Made by a program: the position numbers and the translations under genes
Source: Paracentrotus lividus
Lineage: Eukaryota; Echinodermata; Echinoidea; Camarodonta; Echinidae
Reading direction: 5' to 3'
NCBI GenBank assembly: GCA_940671915.1
Contig: CALNVZ010000649.1
Coordinates: 802,262 to 866,261 of the forward strand
Length of the DNA stretch: 64,000 nucleotides
Notes under the pieces: model-generated
The model's input: the letters and a program-made list of their open reading frames with translations, nothing else
Database searches by the model: none
What the model was told of the DNA's origin: nothing
Shown here: positions 48,175-61,181 of the stretch, one piece after another
Layout of the letters: each line of letters opens with the position of its first letter
Position numbering within the stretch: the first letter of the stretch is position 1

Positions 48175-49173
48175 CTATAACGTAATTATAAAACTTCCTA
48201 AACTGCATACACTTCGCTTCAACACAGGCAGGCAAATGCACTTGGTAAGATATTTCACAATTTAGCAATCAATCAAATTTAAAGTACTTAGTCTTATGAG
48301 GGAGATGTATGAATTTTTAAGTTATTGCTCACAAATCTTTTCAAAGTCGTGGGGCAGCTGTTATATCAGTAATCAAGTCAGGGTCCATGCATGACATATT
48401 GCAACTGAATTTGTCCGCAATAGTAACTACCATAGAAACCATGTATTTAGGGCCGCGTAGTGTTTTTGATTAAAAATCCCAAATATGTGGTAATTTTGCG
48501 ATTTTGTACAAGTTTGCTGAGAAAAGTAAGGGGCTTCACCCCCGCCCTCCGGCTCCATGACCCCTGGTATTTGTTTGGCTTCTGAGCAATGGCAATAAAT
48601 AAGTTCCATATAACCCGGGCCCAGAATACACGAATGTCATAATGAATAGACCAGTTAACTAAGTTATTATAATTTATCCGAGTTTCTTTCCTGTCGACAT
48701 ATTATTACAAGGTATCGGTGTTTTAACAACCTGTAAAAAATTAAATCCAGGTTGCGTACATTAGTTGTTTCTATGTCAGGCTATCCTCAGACAAACTTTC
48801 AGGTTGTCAAAAACCACCTTTGTTTAAAAATTATGCTTAAAATTTGAAATATTAGTAAACTGGTCTTTTGTAATGTGACTACTACTACTACTACTATGAT
48901 AATAAAGTCTTAGGAAGAGTTTAGCTGGCATGTGTGAAAATTAAATTGTCATTGTGTAATGCAGCAAAGAATATTAGGCTCTCAAAGACAAAGGGGCCAT
49001 ACTTACCCGGGGCCCTAAGTACCCCAGTCTCCCCTATATGTTATAACATCATAAAACTAACTGTCACTGCGCAGACGCGTATCTCAAGTCTTTCTTAGTA
49101 GACACTTTCAACACAAAGAGGTAAACGACATAATTGGCTACTAATTGGTGATGAGTGTTTGCACATTGCTTAG

Positions 49174-49186
49174 TAATAATAGATAG

Positions 49187-49261
<75 letters not shown>

Positions 49262-49268
49262 TGATGAT
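49174..49268. repeat. AAT trinucleotide microsatellite, copy B
   Basis: Counterpart of 37959-38062 with different length and interruptions. Polyasparagine/isoleucine/tyrosine frames across it are not genes. Confidence 0.93.
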
Positions 49269-49278
49269 AAAGTCTTAC

Positions 49279-49439
49279 ATTGCCCCCATGGACAGGGCGC
49301 ACTCTCCTCACTGGATACATGCGTTTATAAATGATATGAGGTCTGGTCGCATCTTCACTCTTTCTCTTCATTCGCCTGGTGTGGTCTCTTTCAGAGGTTC
49401 AATGTACAGCATCTCATTATTCAAAGACAACACCCCTTT
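49279..49439 (-). pseudogene. ADAMTS exon 5, second assembly copy with indels
   Basis: Aligns with 38072-38234 but is two bases shorter: one T/C is missing near the GGTCTCTTTCAG stretch and one C is missing in TACATGCG. The frame shifts after HIIYKR. The same small-indel pattern is seen in other exons of this block, which points to assembly errors. Confidence 0.7.
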
Positions 49440-49523
49440 CTGTTAATAAAGAAATTAATTTTTGTCATCCTTCTTTATGAAATGAATATTGTGATTGTTA
49501 ATTGCCGTTTTCAACGAGTGTAC

Positions 49524-50962
49524 CATATCAATTCTAGTTGTAAACTTAAGAGGAAGAGGGCGCTATCATCTACGCAAATCAAACGCTGCATAGACATTTT
49601 GTATTTTGCACAGTTTTTTCACTTTGTTTTCTTGATTATGGCGAGCAACTACCTTTTCAAGAAATGATCAACTTGAATAATTACGCTAAGAGTCTTTTTT
49701 TTTTCAAAATAGGAATAACTTACTGCAAAGGGGAAAAAAGTCCTGTCACTTGTGTCAATTCGAAATCCTAATCAGATCAAATTCCTGTACAATATGGCCA
49801 ATTTTGCTCTCAAAATAGCTCATACGCCACATAATTATCTTCCTGGATAACGCATAATTATATAACAGCTTATGATCAAGCCGTTTTTAAAAGCTTGAAT
49901 TCTCACCTTTCCAGAGATGGTAAATTCATTTCGATTGGTTAAAAAAAAGTCCTGTCACTTTGAACATTATCACAAACGAATCTTTACTCGATGGGTCAAT
50001 ATTTCCGCATATCACATGCATATCCATGTGGACGGCGTTCCGCAAGATGTGACAAGATCACTATTTATATCTAATCGTTAGGAACATAATCTATGTGAAA
50101 TAAAGATTCTGATTACAACTTTAGCACAATGGTGTTATAGGCTTGCCAAAATGTATTTTCCCCAATCTGGTTGAAGCATCTACCTACGAAAACTATGATA
50201 AAAGTTCAATTATTTATTTCATGTCCATGAGAAATTAGCTCGAACGGATCGACTGACCAGACATTTTACCACAGGGAGTTTTCTTAGGCGAGTTTTTGTA
50301 CGCTAAGTAATAATTGCATGCAGTTGTCAATCGGTCGCTTCCCGCCGTTATAGCGCGGGTTTTGTTGACATTAATGTAGAACGTATAATTTTCTGCGCCG
50401 CTCAGTTGTATTTCACTAAACTCATGAATGTAATGTTGCGTTTCCCTCCTCAATAATGGACGTGTTCTTTATGTTAAGATTTAAAGGCCCTCGCAAGTCG
50501 GAGATCGTGGGGAATGCGCGTTTTTCTTGAGCTCCATTGACTCATACACAATCTACAGTGAGGTTACGCAAGGGTCGGCCTACTAGGGATTAACATTCGG
50601 AAAGCACGAACATGACGAAGTTTGGCCCGAATTCACTCAGTCTATAGGGTCATTAGCTTCGGATTAGTTTATAGACTCTCAACGGGTCTCTTCATATTAA
50701 TTCAAAGAGAGGACTTGTATAATGCTCCATTTCAAAAACAAAACATAGGTTAGATTTACTTCGGACTTCTGGTTAGTTAGTCTAGCCATGAAGGATTATA
50801 CTCCAGACACCCTGACGCCTGGAGATTACGCAACACGCCGGGCTCTGATTGGAATGTTATCATTTCACCCGAGATAAGGTGAATTCCCCATGTTTTATCA
50901 ATTATACGTCCCTTTAATGTCATACGTTAGGTTTACATTTCACGTGGAGTAGAATTGATATG
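49524..50962. mobile_element. 1.44 kb insertion with 13-bp inverted ends, present only in block copy B
   Basis: Starts CATATCAATTCTA and ends TAGAATTGATATG, exact inverses. Block copy A reads GAGTGTAACATTCACG at this place, copy B GAGTGTAC-[element]-ATTCACG. No clear target duplication and no long reading frame; likely a non-autonomous DNA transposon. Confidence 0.78.
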
Positions 50963-51455
50963 ATTCACGTACGGCTATTTGATATCCAGCGACAGAAATG
51001 TATGGGATTACAGCCTTTATCTGTTTATAGGCCACTTGTAATTTGGGGAGCGTCGCGTAAGGTTGGCTTGGTTGCATTATATTTGAATAGAGTTCGCTAC
51101 AGTTATGCAATGTTTCAAAGAAATCTCAGGCCTTTTTTTCAACTTTCCAAAACGGCACGTAACTTTGCCCAACTCTCCGCAATGTTGCTTCTCCTAACGT
51201 AATATTTATTAGAGTGATAATTTTGTGTAACCTTTCAGAACTCCCAAAGTGACACGGGGCGTTTTTAAGCGAGTGCTGTAGGCATAGGGCTAAACAGTTT
51301 GGTAACAAGTAGGACGAGCTAAATCGATCATAGGAGCAAATTCTTCTCCCCTATCATCTTCAAAGATCACGCAGAAATAAGACAAATTTGAATCCCCTTT
51401 GATCATTCTCACGCAGCCGATATTTCAAACAGGATAATGAAATGTAAATACGTAC

Positions 51456-51748
51456 CAATCCGTTGCATGTACTAAGGGCTCCTGTTGATCCGTTATGAGA
51501 GATAGATGTGGCGAAGAAGTGGCAGTCTCTGGACTGAACCGGTTCTTTCCGGATCGTTCCGTCTGGTTGTAAGTACTCAACTTCTAGACCGGTTCTGAGA
51601 AGCCAGCGGTTTTTCTCAAGGAGCACGTGATGCTCATCCTCGAAAGCTGTGAAGGTGACCTTGTGTGCCTCATTGTGATTGGGTGAATCTACGCTCCGCT
51701 TGGACATTTCCGCAGGACCGTGAAGCATTGGTAAGATGATGTCATATT
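51456..51748 (-). CDS. ADAMTS exon 4, second assembly copy
   Basis: Same length (293 bases) and open frame as 38822-39114. One visible amino-acid difference is MLHGPAE against MLHGPAQ, and a synonymous change lies in the CNGL codons. Real substitutions without indels argue that the two blocks are two alleles rather than repeated reads of one molecule. Confidence 0.75.
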
Positions 51749-52279
51749 CTGGATATTATATTAAAAACAAAACAAAACCAAAACAAGCATGTCTCGATCA
51801 TAGTTTGGGGCATAACTTTTTAAGCTTAGTTGATTTAAATGTCTTTTTGACAATCTTGTTTCTTCCATTAAAATCTTGTGAAGATTCATGTGTATAGTAT
51901 TGCCAAAGAACAGTTTGCCATACTAGTATCGGTCAGAACAGTCTTCATGTAGAAAATATCTGTATTTCATACTATTGTCAAATCTTCTCAAAGTGTAAAT
52001 AAAATCTTTTTAGCTCCCGTTACCAAGGCTCAGTTGCCAAAATTTCTCGGAATGAATTTCGCTCAATTTGTTGATTTAGAATTAGGGTTTCGTCAGTATA
52101 TTTTATGGATTTGGATAATTGAATTTATGGTATTAGCAATAAATAAATAAGTACAAAAATAAATCATTTTTACTGGTGATGTCTATTAAATTCAATTCAT
52201 GGATCATGGGTCATATCTTGCAATAAGTATTTTGGTATTGAGAAATGGTATTAACCTGAAATTTATATGAGATTCTCAC

Positions 52280-52340
52280 CTGTAATCGGTGCTTTCTTTG
52301 AGTATGAATGGAGTTCATCTTCTGTTAATATCCCGTGGAA
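52280..52340 (-). CDS. ADAMTS exon 3, second assembly copy
   Basis: Same 61-base length and frame as 39713-39773, with one codon changed (TCA to ACA at the ends of the compared tracts differ only by substitution, not by indel). It lies in the downstream copy of the duplicated block and is expected to be the allelic or overlap copy of the same exon. Confidence 0.7.
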
Positions 52341-52657
52341 CTACGAAATCAAAAGTGTTTGGAGCGAAGGTAAGGTTAATTTTGTAATGTTCCTTTAAAT
52401 ATTCACAGCAATTCACTAATGTTAATTGGACAGTCGTTATTGGTAATCATGTTTAATATCCCTACTCCTGTGCTCATCCTCCCCTATATCATCTCCAAAT
52501 CTCTTTCTCTCTCTCTCTCTCTCTCTTCCCTGAATCTTTTTGTTTGTCTCTCTGCCTTTTCCTCTTTCTTGCTTTTCATGACTAGGTCTCTAATATTGTG
52601 GGTGTTTGCGTATGTTTCGTGCCATGAGGGTACAAATAAAATGGCAATAAAAAATAA

Positions 52658-53945
52658 TAGTAATAATAAAACAAAAATAACACCCAGATTAAAATATTTC
52701 TAGACGCCGTTGCCATAGGCCCAAATTTAATAATGTACTGCAAAACAGTTTAATGCCATTTTGGTCCGCCAAATTGTAACCGGTGCCTTATTATAGTTGT
52801 TATTTACTTTAGCAATAAAATTTTCCACATTTTTCATATTTGCTAAATAATCACGACCTGTTATTTTGGTGCAAATCCTCCTTAGCAACGGCGCAAAGAT
52901 ATCTTTCTTCTCTAGGTTATTCTTTTTCTTCTTCTTTTTTTATTTTTTATATATATTTTTTTAAATTTTCCACTATATTAGAAACTTATAATATTGAAAT
53001 TACACCATGTTATTACATTCGTGTGATGAAGGCGTTTTTCTTGGCATATAAAGTGACTATTTCTTATCGATATCGCAATGGACGACAACCCACTGTATAA
53101 AAAAAAAACTAATTTTTCGTGCTAGTGTTACTACCTATTGTTTATATTTAGAAATACTTGAAAATTTCATATTCTTTTTATTTCAAACATTACATTTAAG
53201 TCCCATAAACTTACACATTCAAATATTATTTAAATGAATGAAGTATAACTACGTAATCTTGTTGAGTACGATTAAATCAGACAAGTCTAAGTAATTGGTG
53301 AGTTGTTTCTACTCAAATCTTTATATTGTAGAATAAAATTGATGCATTGCGTATGTCTTAGTAGTAAATAATCAATAACGCCCACTTATAGGAAACTTTT
53401 ATTATTGTATACTCAAATCATTCAACGTTTTTCAAGTTTTTGCGTGAAACAATATGCAAATGGGTGGACCTATGTATAAAAAAAACAATAATTCCTTCAT
53501 GATTTTTTAATGTAATATATTTCCCAAAATTCAGAAAGATAAAAAGAAACAAAGCAAAAACAAAATAAAAAACAGTAATATGGAAATTTTCATAATTTTT
53601 TTTCCGAGAAATAAATTTGGAAATATATCACAAAAACTACCATTTGGGCAATTCAAGAGTAGTTTCGTAACACTTTATGGTACACTGAATTCTAAAGATT
53701 GCTTCTACATGCTTTGGATTTATTTTTCAAATTTTGTTGTCAATATCTATAAGACATAAACTACTAGACATCATCAAACAGATTCACGAGGCACGTTTCA
53801 ATAAGTACTAACATGAGCTTAAACTTTGGTTAGTTACGTTACCAAAAGTGACTGGTTATTTGAGGACAGACTTTGTCCCTGAAGTTTCTGCAAACCACGT
53901 TCAACTAAAACAAACTGTGACATTATGTTATTGCTGATGAGTCAG
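52658..53945. repeat. 1.3 kb tandem duplication, unit 1 (block copy B)
   Basis: Counterpart of 40078-41376, with the same unit-1 markers (AATAATGTACTGC, AATGCCATTTTGG) and small indels. Confidence 0.9.
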
Positions 53946-55234
53946 TAGTAATAATAAAACAAAAATAACACCCAGATTAAAATATTTCTAGACGCGTTGC
54001 CATAGGCCCAAATTTAATGATGTACTGCAAACAGTTTAATGTCATTTTGGTCGCGCAAATTGTAACCGGTGCCTTATTATAGTTGTTATTACTTTAGCAA
54101 TAGAATTTTCCACATTTTTCATATTTTGCTAAATAATCACGCCCTGTTATTTTGGTGCAAATCTCCCTTAGCAACGGCGCAAAGATATCTTTCTTCTCTA
54201 GGTTATTTTTTTTCTTCTTTTTTTATTTTTTTATTTATATATTTTAAATTTTCCACTATAATAGAAACTTATAATATTGACATTACACCATGTTATTAAC
54301 ATTCGTGTGATGAAGGTGTTTTCTTGCATATAAAGTGACTATTTCTTTCGATATCGCAATGGACGACAACCCACTGTATAAAAAAAACTAATTTTTCGTG
54401 CTAGTGATTACTACCTATTGTTTATATTTAGAAATAATTGAAAATTTTCATATTCTTTTTTATTTCAAACATACATTTAAGTCCCATAAACTAACACATT
54501 CAAATATTATTTAAATGAATGAAGTATAATTACGTAATCTTGTTGAGTACGATTAAATCAGACAAGGTCTAAGTCATTGGTGAGTTGTTTCTACTCAAAT
54601 CTTTATATTGTAGAAATAATTGATGCATTGCGTATGTTTTAGTAGTAAATAATCAATAACACCCACTTATAGGACACTTTTGTTATTGTTACTCAAATCA
54701 TTCAACCTTTTTTCAAGTTTTTGCGTGAAACAATATGCAAATGGGTGGACCTATGTATAAAAAAAAACAATAATTCCTTCATGATTTTATTAATGTAATA
54801 TATTTCCAAAATTCAGAATGATAAAAAGAAACAAAGCAAAACAAACAAAAAACAGTAATATGGAAATTTTCATTATTTTTTTTTCAAGAAAATAAGTTTA
54901 GAAATACTAACATCACAAAAACTACCATTTGGGCAATTCCAAGAGTAGTTTCGTAACGCTTTATGGTACACTGAATTCTAAAGATTGCTTCTACATGCTT
55001 TGGATTTATTTTTCAAATTTTGTTGTCAATATCTATAAGACAAAGCTACTTCACATCATCAAACAGAATCACGAGGCATGTTTCAATAAGTACTAACATG
55101 AAGCTTAAACTTTGGTTAGTTACGTTACCAAAAGTGGACATGGTTATTTGAGGACAGACTTTGTCCCTGAAGTTTCTGCAAACCACGTTCAACTAAAGCA
55201 AAACTTGACATTTATGTTATTGCTGATGAGTCAG
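53946..55234. repeat. 1.3 kb tandem duplication, unit 2 (block copy B)
   Basis: Counterpart of 41377-42668, with unit-2 markers. Confidence 0.9.
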
Positions 55235-56034
55235 CAAAATCATTTCATACATAACATACCATGAATAGCTTGATATTTTTCTATAGAAACAACAAAATCA
55301 TGGCTAGTCATTTCACCCCCTTGTAATCGATTAAATGTCTCAATGAATTATAGAAATGTGTTCATCTTTTCCCTTTTAGCGGAATTTGTGATAAGAAATA
55401 TTAAATGAACCTTGTGTAAATTGCATTTTAGTGACATGTATTGTCCCCAGTCCCACATGTAAAACTCTAATAAGGGTTTGATATGTTGATGAAGTCAAGG
55501 TAATTTTTGTTTTAATTAGATTTGAAAGACCTTTGTTATTCACGATCATCCATGACATTATAGATTAGCGATAATTAACTTAGGGGACAGACTTCTATTT
55601 CCGAAAAATGTCCAATGATCCATGAAATTGCTCATTTCAATCTATGATTTACTGGTTTTTACATAAAAGAAGGGTTGTTATTCCACAATCAATTTTAAAA
55701 TAACTTCGCATAAAGTTCACAGGATCAGGGTTATTATTGTGGTTTGCCACTACACCCACATTATAACTTGTTGAACTTACATCATCGTCTTTGGTAAGCC
55801 GTCTATTGTTAGCCGTCTGAAAAAATTATAGGGGTCTACTAAAAATCATAATGCGCGCGCTGAACTAATATTAATTCTATATAATTTACTTAATCCAGCA
55901 TTTTTACTGTTACGGGAACGTTGTTTACTTTGCCCTTTACAGTCTGTATCAAATAAAATGGATGCTGTGTGTTTTCTTTACATTACCATTATTACAATGA
56001 TGACTAGACGTATGCCTGACATGAGAAAGCTTAC

Positions 56035-56122
56035 TTTAAAAGTCTGTATAGAGGTGGTCTCGTAACGGTGGAAATTCCCTGTTCGGAACAATTTGATGCG
56101 ATATTTTCTCAATACCAAGTCC
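56035..56122 (-). pseudogene. ADAMTS exon 2, second assembly copy with indels
   Basis: The copy aligns along its whole length with 43482-43568 but is 88 bases long. It has two 1-base insertions and one deletion, in the GTTCGG and AACGGTGG stretches, so the reading frame breaks. The upstream flank (TATCCAAG before GGACTTGG) differs completely from the other copy. I read it as the same exon from another contig or haplotype with uncorrected indels, not as a decayed exon. This copy is on the side joined to exon 1, so its flank may be the true intron 1 sequence. Confidence 0.7.
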
Positions 56123-56124
56123 CT

Positions 56125-59100
56125 TGGATAGGCCTCGAAACGATTATGAGGAATTCACGGAAATTTTTACACAGCAATACAAGTTATGAGAGGTTTTAAT
56201 TAAACTGCCTTTCTTCTTATTTATTGACAGATCTTTGATTAACACAACATGACAACCAAACTACCCCCCCAAAAAAAAAAATAAATAATAAATAAAATAA
56301 TTCAAATTAATAAAATTATAAAAATAAAACAAAATAAAATAAAATAATAAAATAAAGAAAAAAAACAAAAAAAGAAGAACACGTGAATAAAAAATAATGT
56401 ACAACATATAACACTATATGGTGATTCATGTAAGCTTTAGTCGAATCGAACCACCTTATAGAGAACGCATTCTGAACCCTGGTTTAAAGTAGATTCAAAC
56501 TAGGTTTATAAATTAAGAATTTCACGCAGTGTAATTGTAATTATAAACTGAAGTAGCAGTCTAATTAAAACAAGATTAAAAACAAGGTCAGATACTGATT
56601 CTTTTAGTAGTCCCTACCAACACTTTTTTCTCAGGCAAGTTTAAAAGTTCCTTTACCTGCCGCTAAATTGCGTTTTTCTGCATGATTACGATTATATTTC
56701 AAAGTAATATGAATTTCGCACGTAGGCATAACGGAAATAATCCTTTTTGATTAGCTTTATTATAATTATTTAGTTTATGTCCGGAATTACTTGCATTCCT
56801 TTCAAATGAAATCACAATACATTGCATTTCTATTCTTAAAGCTGTGACTTTTTTTCAACGAGGAAATAATTCATTCAACGCAGACAACCACTGTATTGGT
56901 TATTCAGGTCATTTACTCACATATAATATTAGACATATGAATAATTCCTTCTGAGTTCAGTATTCAATCAAAAATATTTTATTGACAAAAAAAGAAAGAG
57001 AGAAAACAAAATATTTTATGATTAAAAAAAGAAAAACAAAACACTACGCACCAAATTGTATTATAATTTTGTTTTGTGATTCCAGAAAAACAAGCTCCAT
57101 TTTTTAAAGGGCAATCTCCACCCTCCCAATTGGGGCCTTCACGTACACTCCCTTAGCACAGTACTGCAAATAGCTAAATGTGTAAATTCTTTTCGAATTT
57201 ACTATCTTTTATAATAAAAATATTATTTTGTCATATTTTATAATAAAATATTATTTGTCATATTTTATAATGAAATATTATGTTGTCATATTTATTTATG
57301 GCCAGAGATTTGTCGAATATTTTTCTATATTCTGAAAGAGGGGACTGTCTGTTTTCATTGCTGAGAGCAGTAAAAACCCAAACAGTGCCATTTTTAAACA
57401 TGGGTCGTCAAAAGGACAAAGGCCCTAAACACATGAAATTGGGGAAGGTTGGGATTATCAGTGGATAAAATCATGAAATATGCTTCTATATTTCTCTGAA
57501 AACCATTTCAGGATTCGTTATACCTGTTCAAATTAAAAGTAGTCATAAGGAACCATCACAAAGGCAAATGAAAAAACATGACGTTTATCGTTGTTGCTAA
57601 ATCAGAGGTCGTGCATATCCAGCAAAATGTAATAGAAAGTGAATATTTCGATTCTATTGTAAACTAAATTATAGGCTATTTACTAACAAAAAAACTTACA
57701 CTGTAATTGGGAAGTCGTGGAATAAACCTGCATTAATTCGCTTTGCAATACGGACTAGATTTTTTCTTGGCAAGGACAGAAATAAAGCGTTTGCGGAGAA
57801 ATATGACTTCCTACCATTGTTTTTTCTTTAACTCTGTTTTGAGGAAAAATAAAAGTGAGTGAAAACAGTTCGCCTCAGACTATTCCCATTGTGGCAAGAG
57901 AGCCAACGTCTGTCTAATCATTATTTTTTTTTTTTTTTTTTATTTTTTTTTTTTAGAACGAATCGTTTTTATCCAATTTTTAACGATTGAAAACAGCAAT
58001 GAAAATTATACTTTCACAACTGCAATCTTAAATGTTATTAATAAACCTCATCAGTTTCAATCTCTATTTTCATTATTTTATCGTACCGGAGGCTCTCCGG
58101 AAACAAGTCAGATATGTAGGCCTACTGTTTTGATTGTTTTATGGATATAGGTATAATTCAGAAGGTCGAAAGATGTTGCATTTGTGTAAAATTTTTCTAA
58201 TAATGACAAATAATATTATAATAATAATAAAAAAAGAAACCCACTCTAAACCTTTTAGCCTACTATCATGACTTCTTTTATGGCCCAATGAAAGTTGTTA
58301 AGTGTATAATAAATAGATTATTTGTTTGTTTTGAGATTTTTCAGATTCTACCTTACTAAATTTTGGAAAAACGGAATTTTAAGAACAAATGAATACAATT
58401 ATTTGTACGGGTGTCCATGGGTTTAATAGGGGTGTACGAGTATAAAATGACCTACATGGTGTACAGGCGCGCACCCCACTGGGGAGACGGGTTGCCGACC
58501 ATGCTGACAGTAGTTTTGGAACTTAAATAAAGACGCTTTTATTTGGCCCGTAATTAGGATTTTCACGGGGGGGGGTCGAAATTTCTGAAAACAGACCTTT
58601 ATCAAGGAGTAAACTTTGCGAGCACATTCTACATCTACGGTATAACCTTTCAAAATAAAAGGTAGGACACAGGCGAGGGCGAGCGTAAGATTTTCTTACG
58701 TTCGGGAACTGAAACCATGGTATTTCAAGCTGCTTTCTTTGTATTTTTATTCAAGAATCTGCATAGCATTTTTGTCACAAACAGGGGTTTCACTTTTCCC
58801 CTTTTCTTTCCTTTTCTATTATTTTCATTTATTTTGTTTTTGCTCAAGCGGACCCTACTCGCCAGGGGGGGGGGGGTTCATTCGAACTCCCAGAACCCCC
58901 TTAGTTACGGGCCTGTATTATGATATAAGCAACATGACTATATTTTTCAAGGTTGTTTAACTCACGCCTTTACTGCCAATACCTCCCCTGTTAACCGAAA
59001 ATGCACGTCATGAGCAACGTCTAACTTCTCATCTGGTCTTTTTCTCACATTGTTTGATAAGATTTATTATTTGTCTTCTGATTTCTAAGGAATATTTCAA

Positions 59101-59373
59101 CTCGTGAAATTTTGTAATTATTTGCACCCACCCAAACCGAATTATCCTAACGCTTGACCCATCCCACCCTTGACCCTCCTCTTCAAACAGACACACACAC
59201 ACACACACACACGCTCACACAACTACACGCACACCCTCACCTTCGTAACCTCTCGCACATGACACCACTCAAATCTATTTTCTTGGTATTAATTTACTCA
59301 GAGGATATTGTGTAGGACTATAAAGATGTTAAACAAGAGTATGGTAATCACAACACATCAAATAGATATTTAC
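56125..59373. other. intron 1: AT-rich, low-complexity runs, no gene
   Basis: Contains an A/T-rich AATAAA tract (56260-56400), a three-fold TATTTTATAATAAAATATTA repeat near 57205-57290, T runs at 57925-57955, G runs at 58568 and 58865, and an ACACAC tract at 59190-59211. No supported coding sequence. Confidence 0.7.
59190..59211. repeat. CA dinucleotide microsatellite
   Basis: Eleven CA units. Confidence 0.9.
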
Positions 59374-59445
59374 CTCCGATAAACAGGATCCTCCTTGTAA
59401 AAACAGTCCAAGGCACAGCCAGAGAAAGGTGCTCATCACCCCCAT
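59374..59445 (-). CDS. ADAMTS exon 1: start codon and signal peptide
   Basis: The exon encodes 24 residues starting MGVMSTFLWLCLGLFLQGG and ending SCLSE, followed by the donor GTAAAT. The stretch FLWLCLGLFL is a typical secretory signal core, with a plausible cleavage after the GGSC region. A second ATG lies three codons in, at 59436; I chose the upstream one because both are in frame and it gives the longer signal peptide. The exon ends in phase 0, matching the start of exon 2. No promoter elements are clear upstream, and an upstream noncoding exon cannot be excluded. Confidence 0.8.
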
Positions 59446-61130
59446 ATTTCTTTAGTTCCATAAGATTGTCGTGAAATCTCACCAATATTATAACCTCCAC
59501 TCGTTAAGAATAACTAAAACTGAGGTTTCAGCGTAAACCGTTTTTGCGTTGATCAAAAGTGTTTCATTTAACGACATTAGTAGGTAATGCTCTTGTAAAA
59601 AGCACAGTTGATACTTCCGTAAATGATGTCCGTGAGGTGATAAATTAATTTGTCAATATGAAGCTATGATAATAGGGTTAGGCAAATACCATCTCAGGCT
59701 GACGTAAGTAATTAAATCTGTAATATATATGAATGCGGGGCATCGCTAAGCTTGGGTGATCTTACTAGCAAAAGACAAACAAGTATTGCGGATATTGTAT
59801 TAAACCAGTTTTTATTTACGCACATCCCAGGCGAGTTATGAATATTATACAAGAATTGATCTGAGACGTCGCCTGATCATGACGTCACATGACGCTGTGC
59901 GTTCAGACTGTGTCCCATGAAAAATATTCATAATGGCCGGTATTCTCGAAGGGTGACTGAAGTTACTAGGCCTACTAAATATGTATTTAGTAGGCCTAGC
60001 TATTTTCTTGAACAATAGCGTGATGTACTAAGTAGACCTACTAACTCTGGATACTGGCAATTGTGTTTGTTAGTGGACACGCTTATTATGCTTAGCGAAA
60101 GGAAAACAAATAGGATCAGAGCCCTGTTTCACGAAACCTTCATAATAAGTCTGAGTTCTTGGACAACCAATAGAAAGACGTGTTTTAGAATTAACACGCG
60201 TTTTAATCGGATGTCCAAGAACTTATACTTATGACGGTTTTGAGAACAGACCCCAGATAGATTATGTTTAGATCGATCGTCTTCACACTCTTAAATTCGA
60301 GCGTTTAACAATGTAAAACACGTTTTCACATTATGAGGGGGTAAATTCACAGTGTGGGACCGAAAGCCACTGTGTGAACACTATGTGGAAACCCATATCA
60401 CAGTGTGAAATCATCACCACACACGAGCATTTTAACATACTTAGTCGACTATGTGAACACACTGTGGGACACTGTGTTCTTTCCATCAGGATAATACCAA
60501 TGCAGACGCGTAACCACGATTCTTTGGTTTGTCGGACAAAACAGATGCCGTCCTTATTTGTTTAAAATAGACCCCTACCTTTTTGAGAACATGATTTGTG
60601 ATCCCTCCTAAATCAAATGCTGTTAGCGTGGGCAAACATTCTACCCTCACCTCTTTATTATTTTAATTTTTCAGTGACTTACCGTGCGTAATTATCCCAT
60701 TGTGGGGCACCGAAAAGGGTCTATGCAGGTCTTAGAAGTAATAAACGTTGCAAGCGCGAAGCGCGGGCAGAAATTTTGGCATAAAACTACCTAAGCGCAG
60801 AATTTTTATATTTTTAAATTAAATAATTTGGCCACAATGCCTATATTTTTTTTTAAATTACAGTTAAGAACTGTCTTTTGCCATTAAATGACTCATTAAT
60901 GAGGTCAGTTTAAATACTTTTGGCCAGCTTTATTTTACCCGATTCAACTAGTATAGCGAGACGGTGCGAGCACAAACCATAAAATGAACTGACATAAACA
61001 TAAATCCCAACCTGAGATTTTGACAGAATGTGTTAATGAAAACAATTCATATTCAAACACTTTTTCATGCAAATTCTTGTTTTTATTGCTTCAATAAAAT
61101 TATGCGAAATTAATTTTATAAACACTTTTG
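59446..61130. other. 5' flank of the ADAMTS gene, no gene seen
   Basis: Contains the palindrome TAGGCCTACTAAATA...TATTTAGTAGGCCTA near 59970-60000, a GTTTCACGAAAC MITE-like piece (60125-60255, inverted TAAGT..CTTGGACA halves) and ACAGTGTG repeats (60345-60480). A core promoter cannot be picked out with confidence. Confidence 0.55.
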
Positions 61131-61181
61131 GGTCATCAATTTTCCATTCAAATCAAATTTTATTGACATACATATCCACAA

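Larger units (their letters stand above)
45863..56122. repeat. duplicated block 2, copy B (indels in exons 2, 5, 6)
   Basis: Co-linear with 34553-43568 except for an extra 1.44 kb at 49524-50962 and small indels. Exons 2, 5 and 6 are frameshifted; exons 3, 4 and 7 are intact. It is physically joined to exon 1. Confidence 0.92.
6222..59445 (-). other. ADAMTS-family metalloprotease gene, 5' and central part (16 exons, 3' end outside window)
   Basis: Sixteen exons on the minus strand can be joined in phase with GT/AG junctions. Domain order is signal peptide, propeptide, zinc metalloprotease, disintegrin-like, thrombospondin type 1, cysteine-rich and spacer start, as in ADAMTS proteases. These are secreted enzymes that cut extracellular matrix proteins. 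Exons 2-7 and exon 13 are present twice because of assembly duplication; the frame-intact set for exons 2-7 is the one at 34608-43568. The predicted product so far is about 750 residues; the spacer and any further thrombospondin repeats would lie beyond position 1. I cannot assign an orthologue number. Family assignment is firm; exact exon ends are inferred from phase and splice consensus. Confidence 0.93.

Noticed and set aside
6222-59445. Real internal duplication of ADAMTS exons 2-7 and of the thrombospondin exon
   Set aside because: Duplicated blocks abut 25-N gaps, include introns and repeats, and differ mostly by indels; an assembly cause is simpler.
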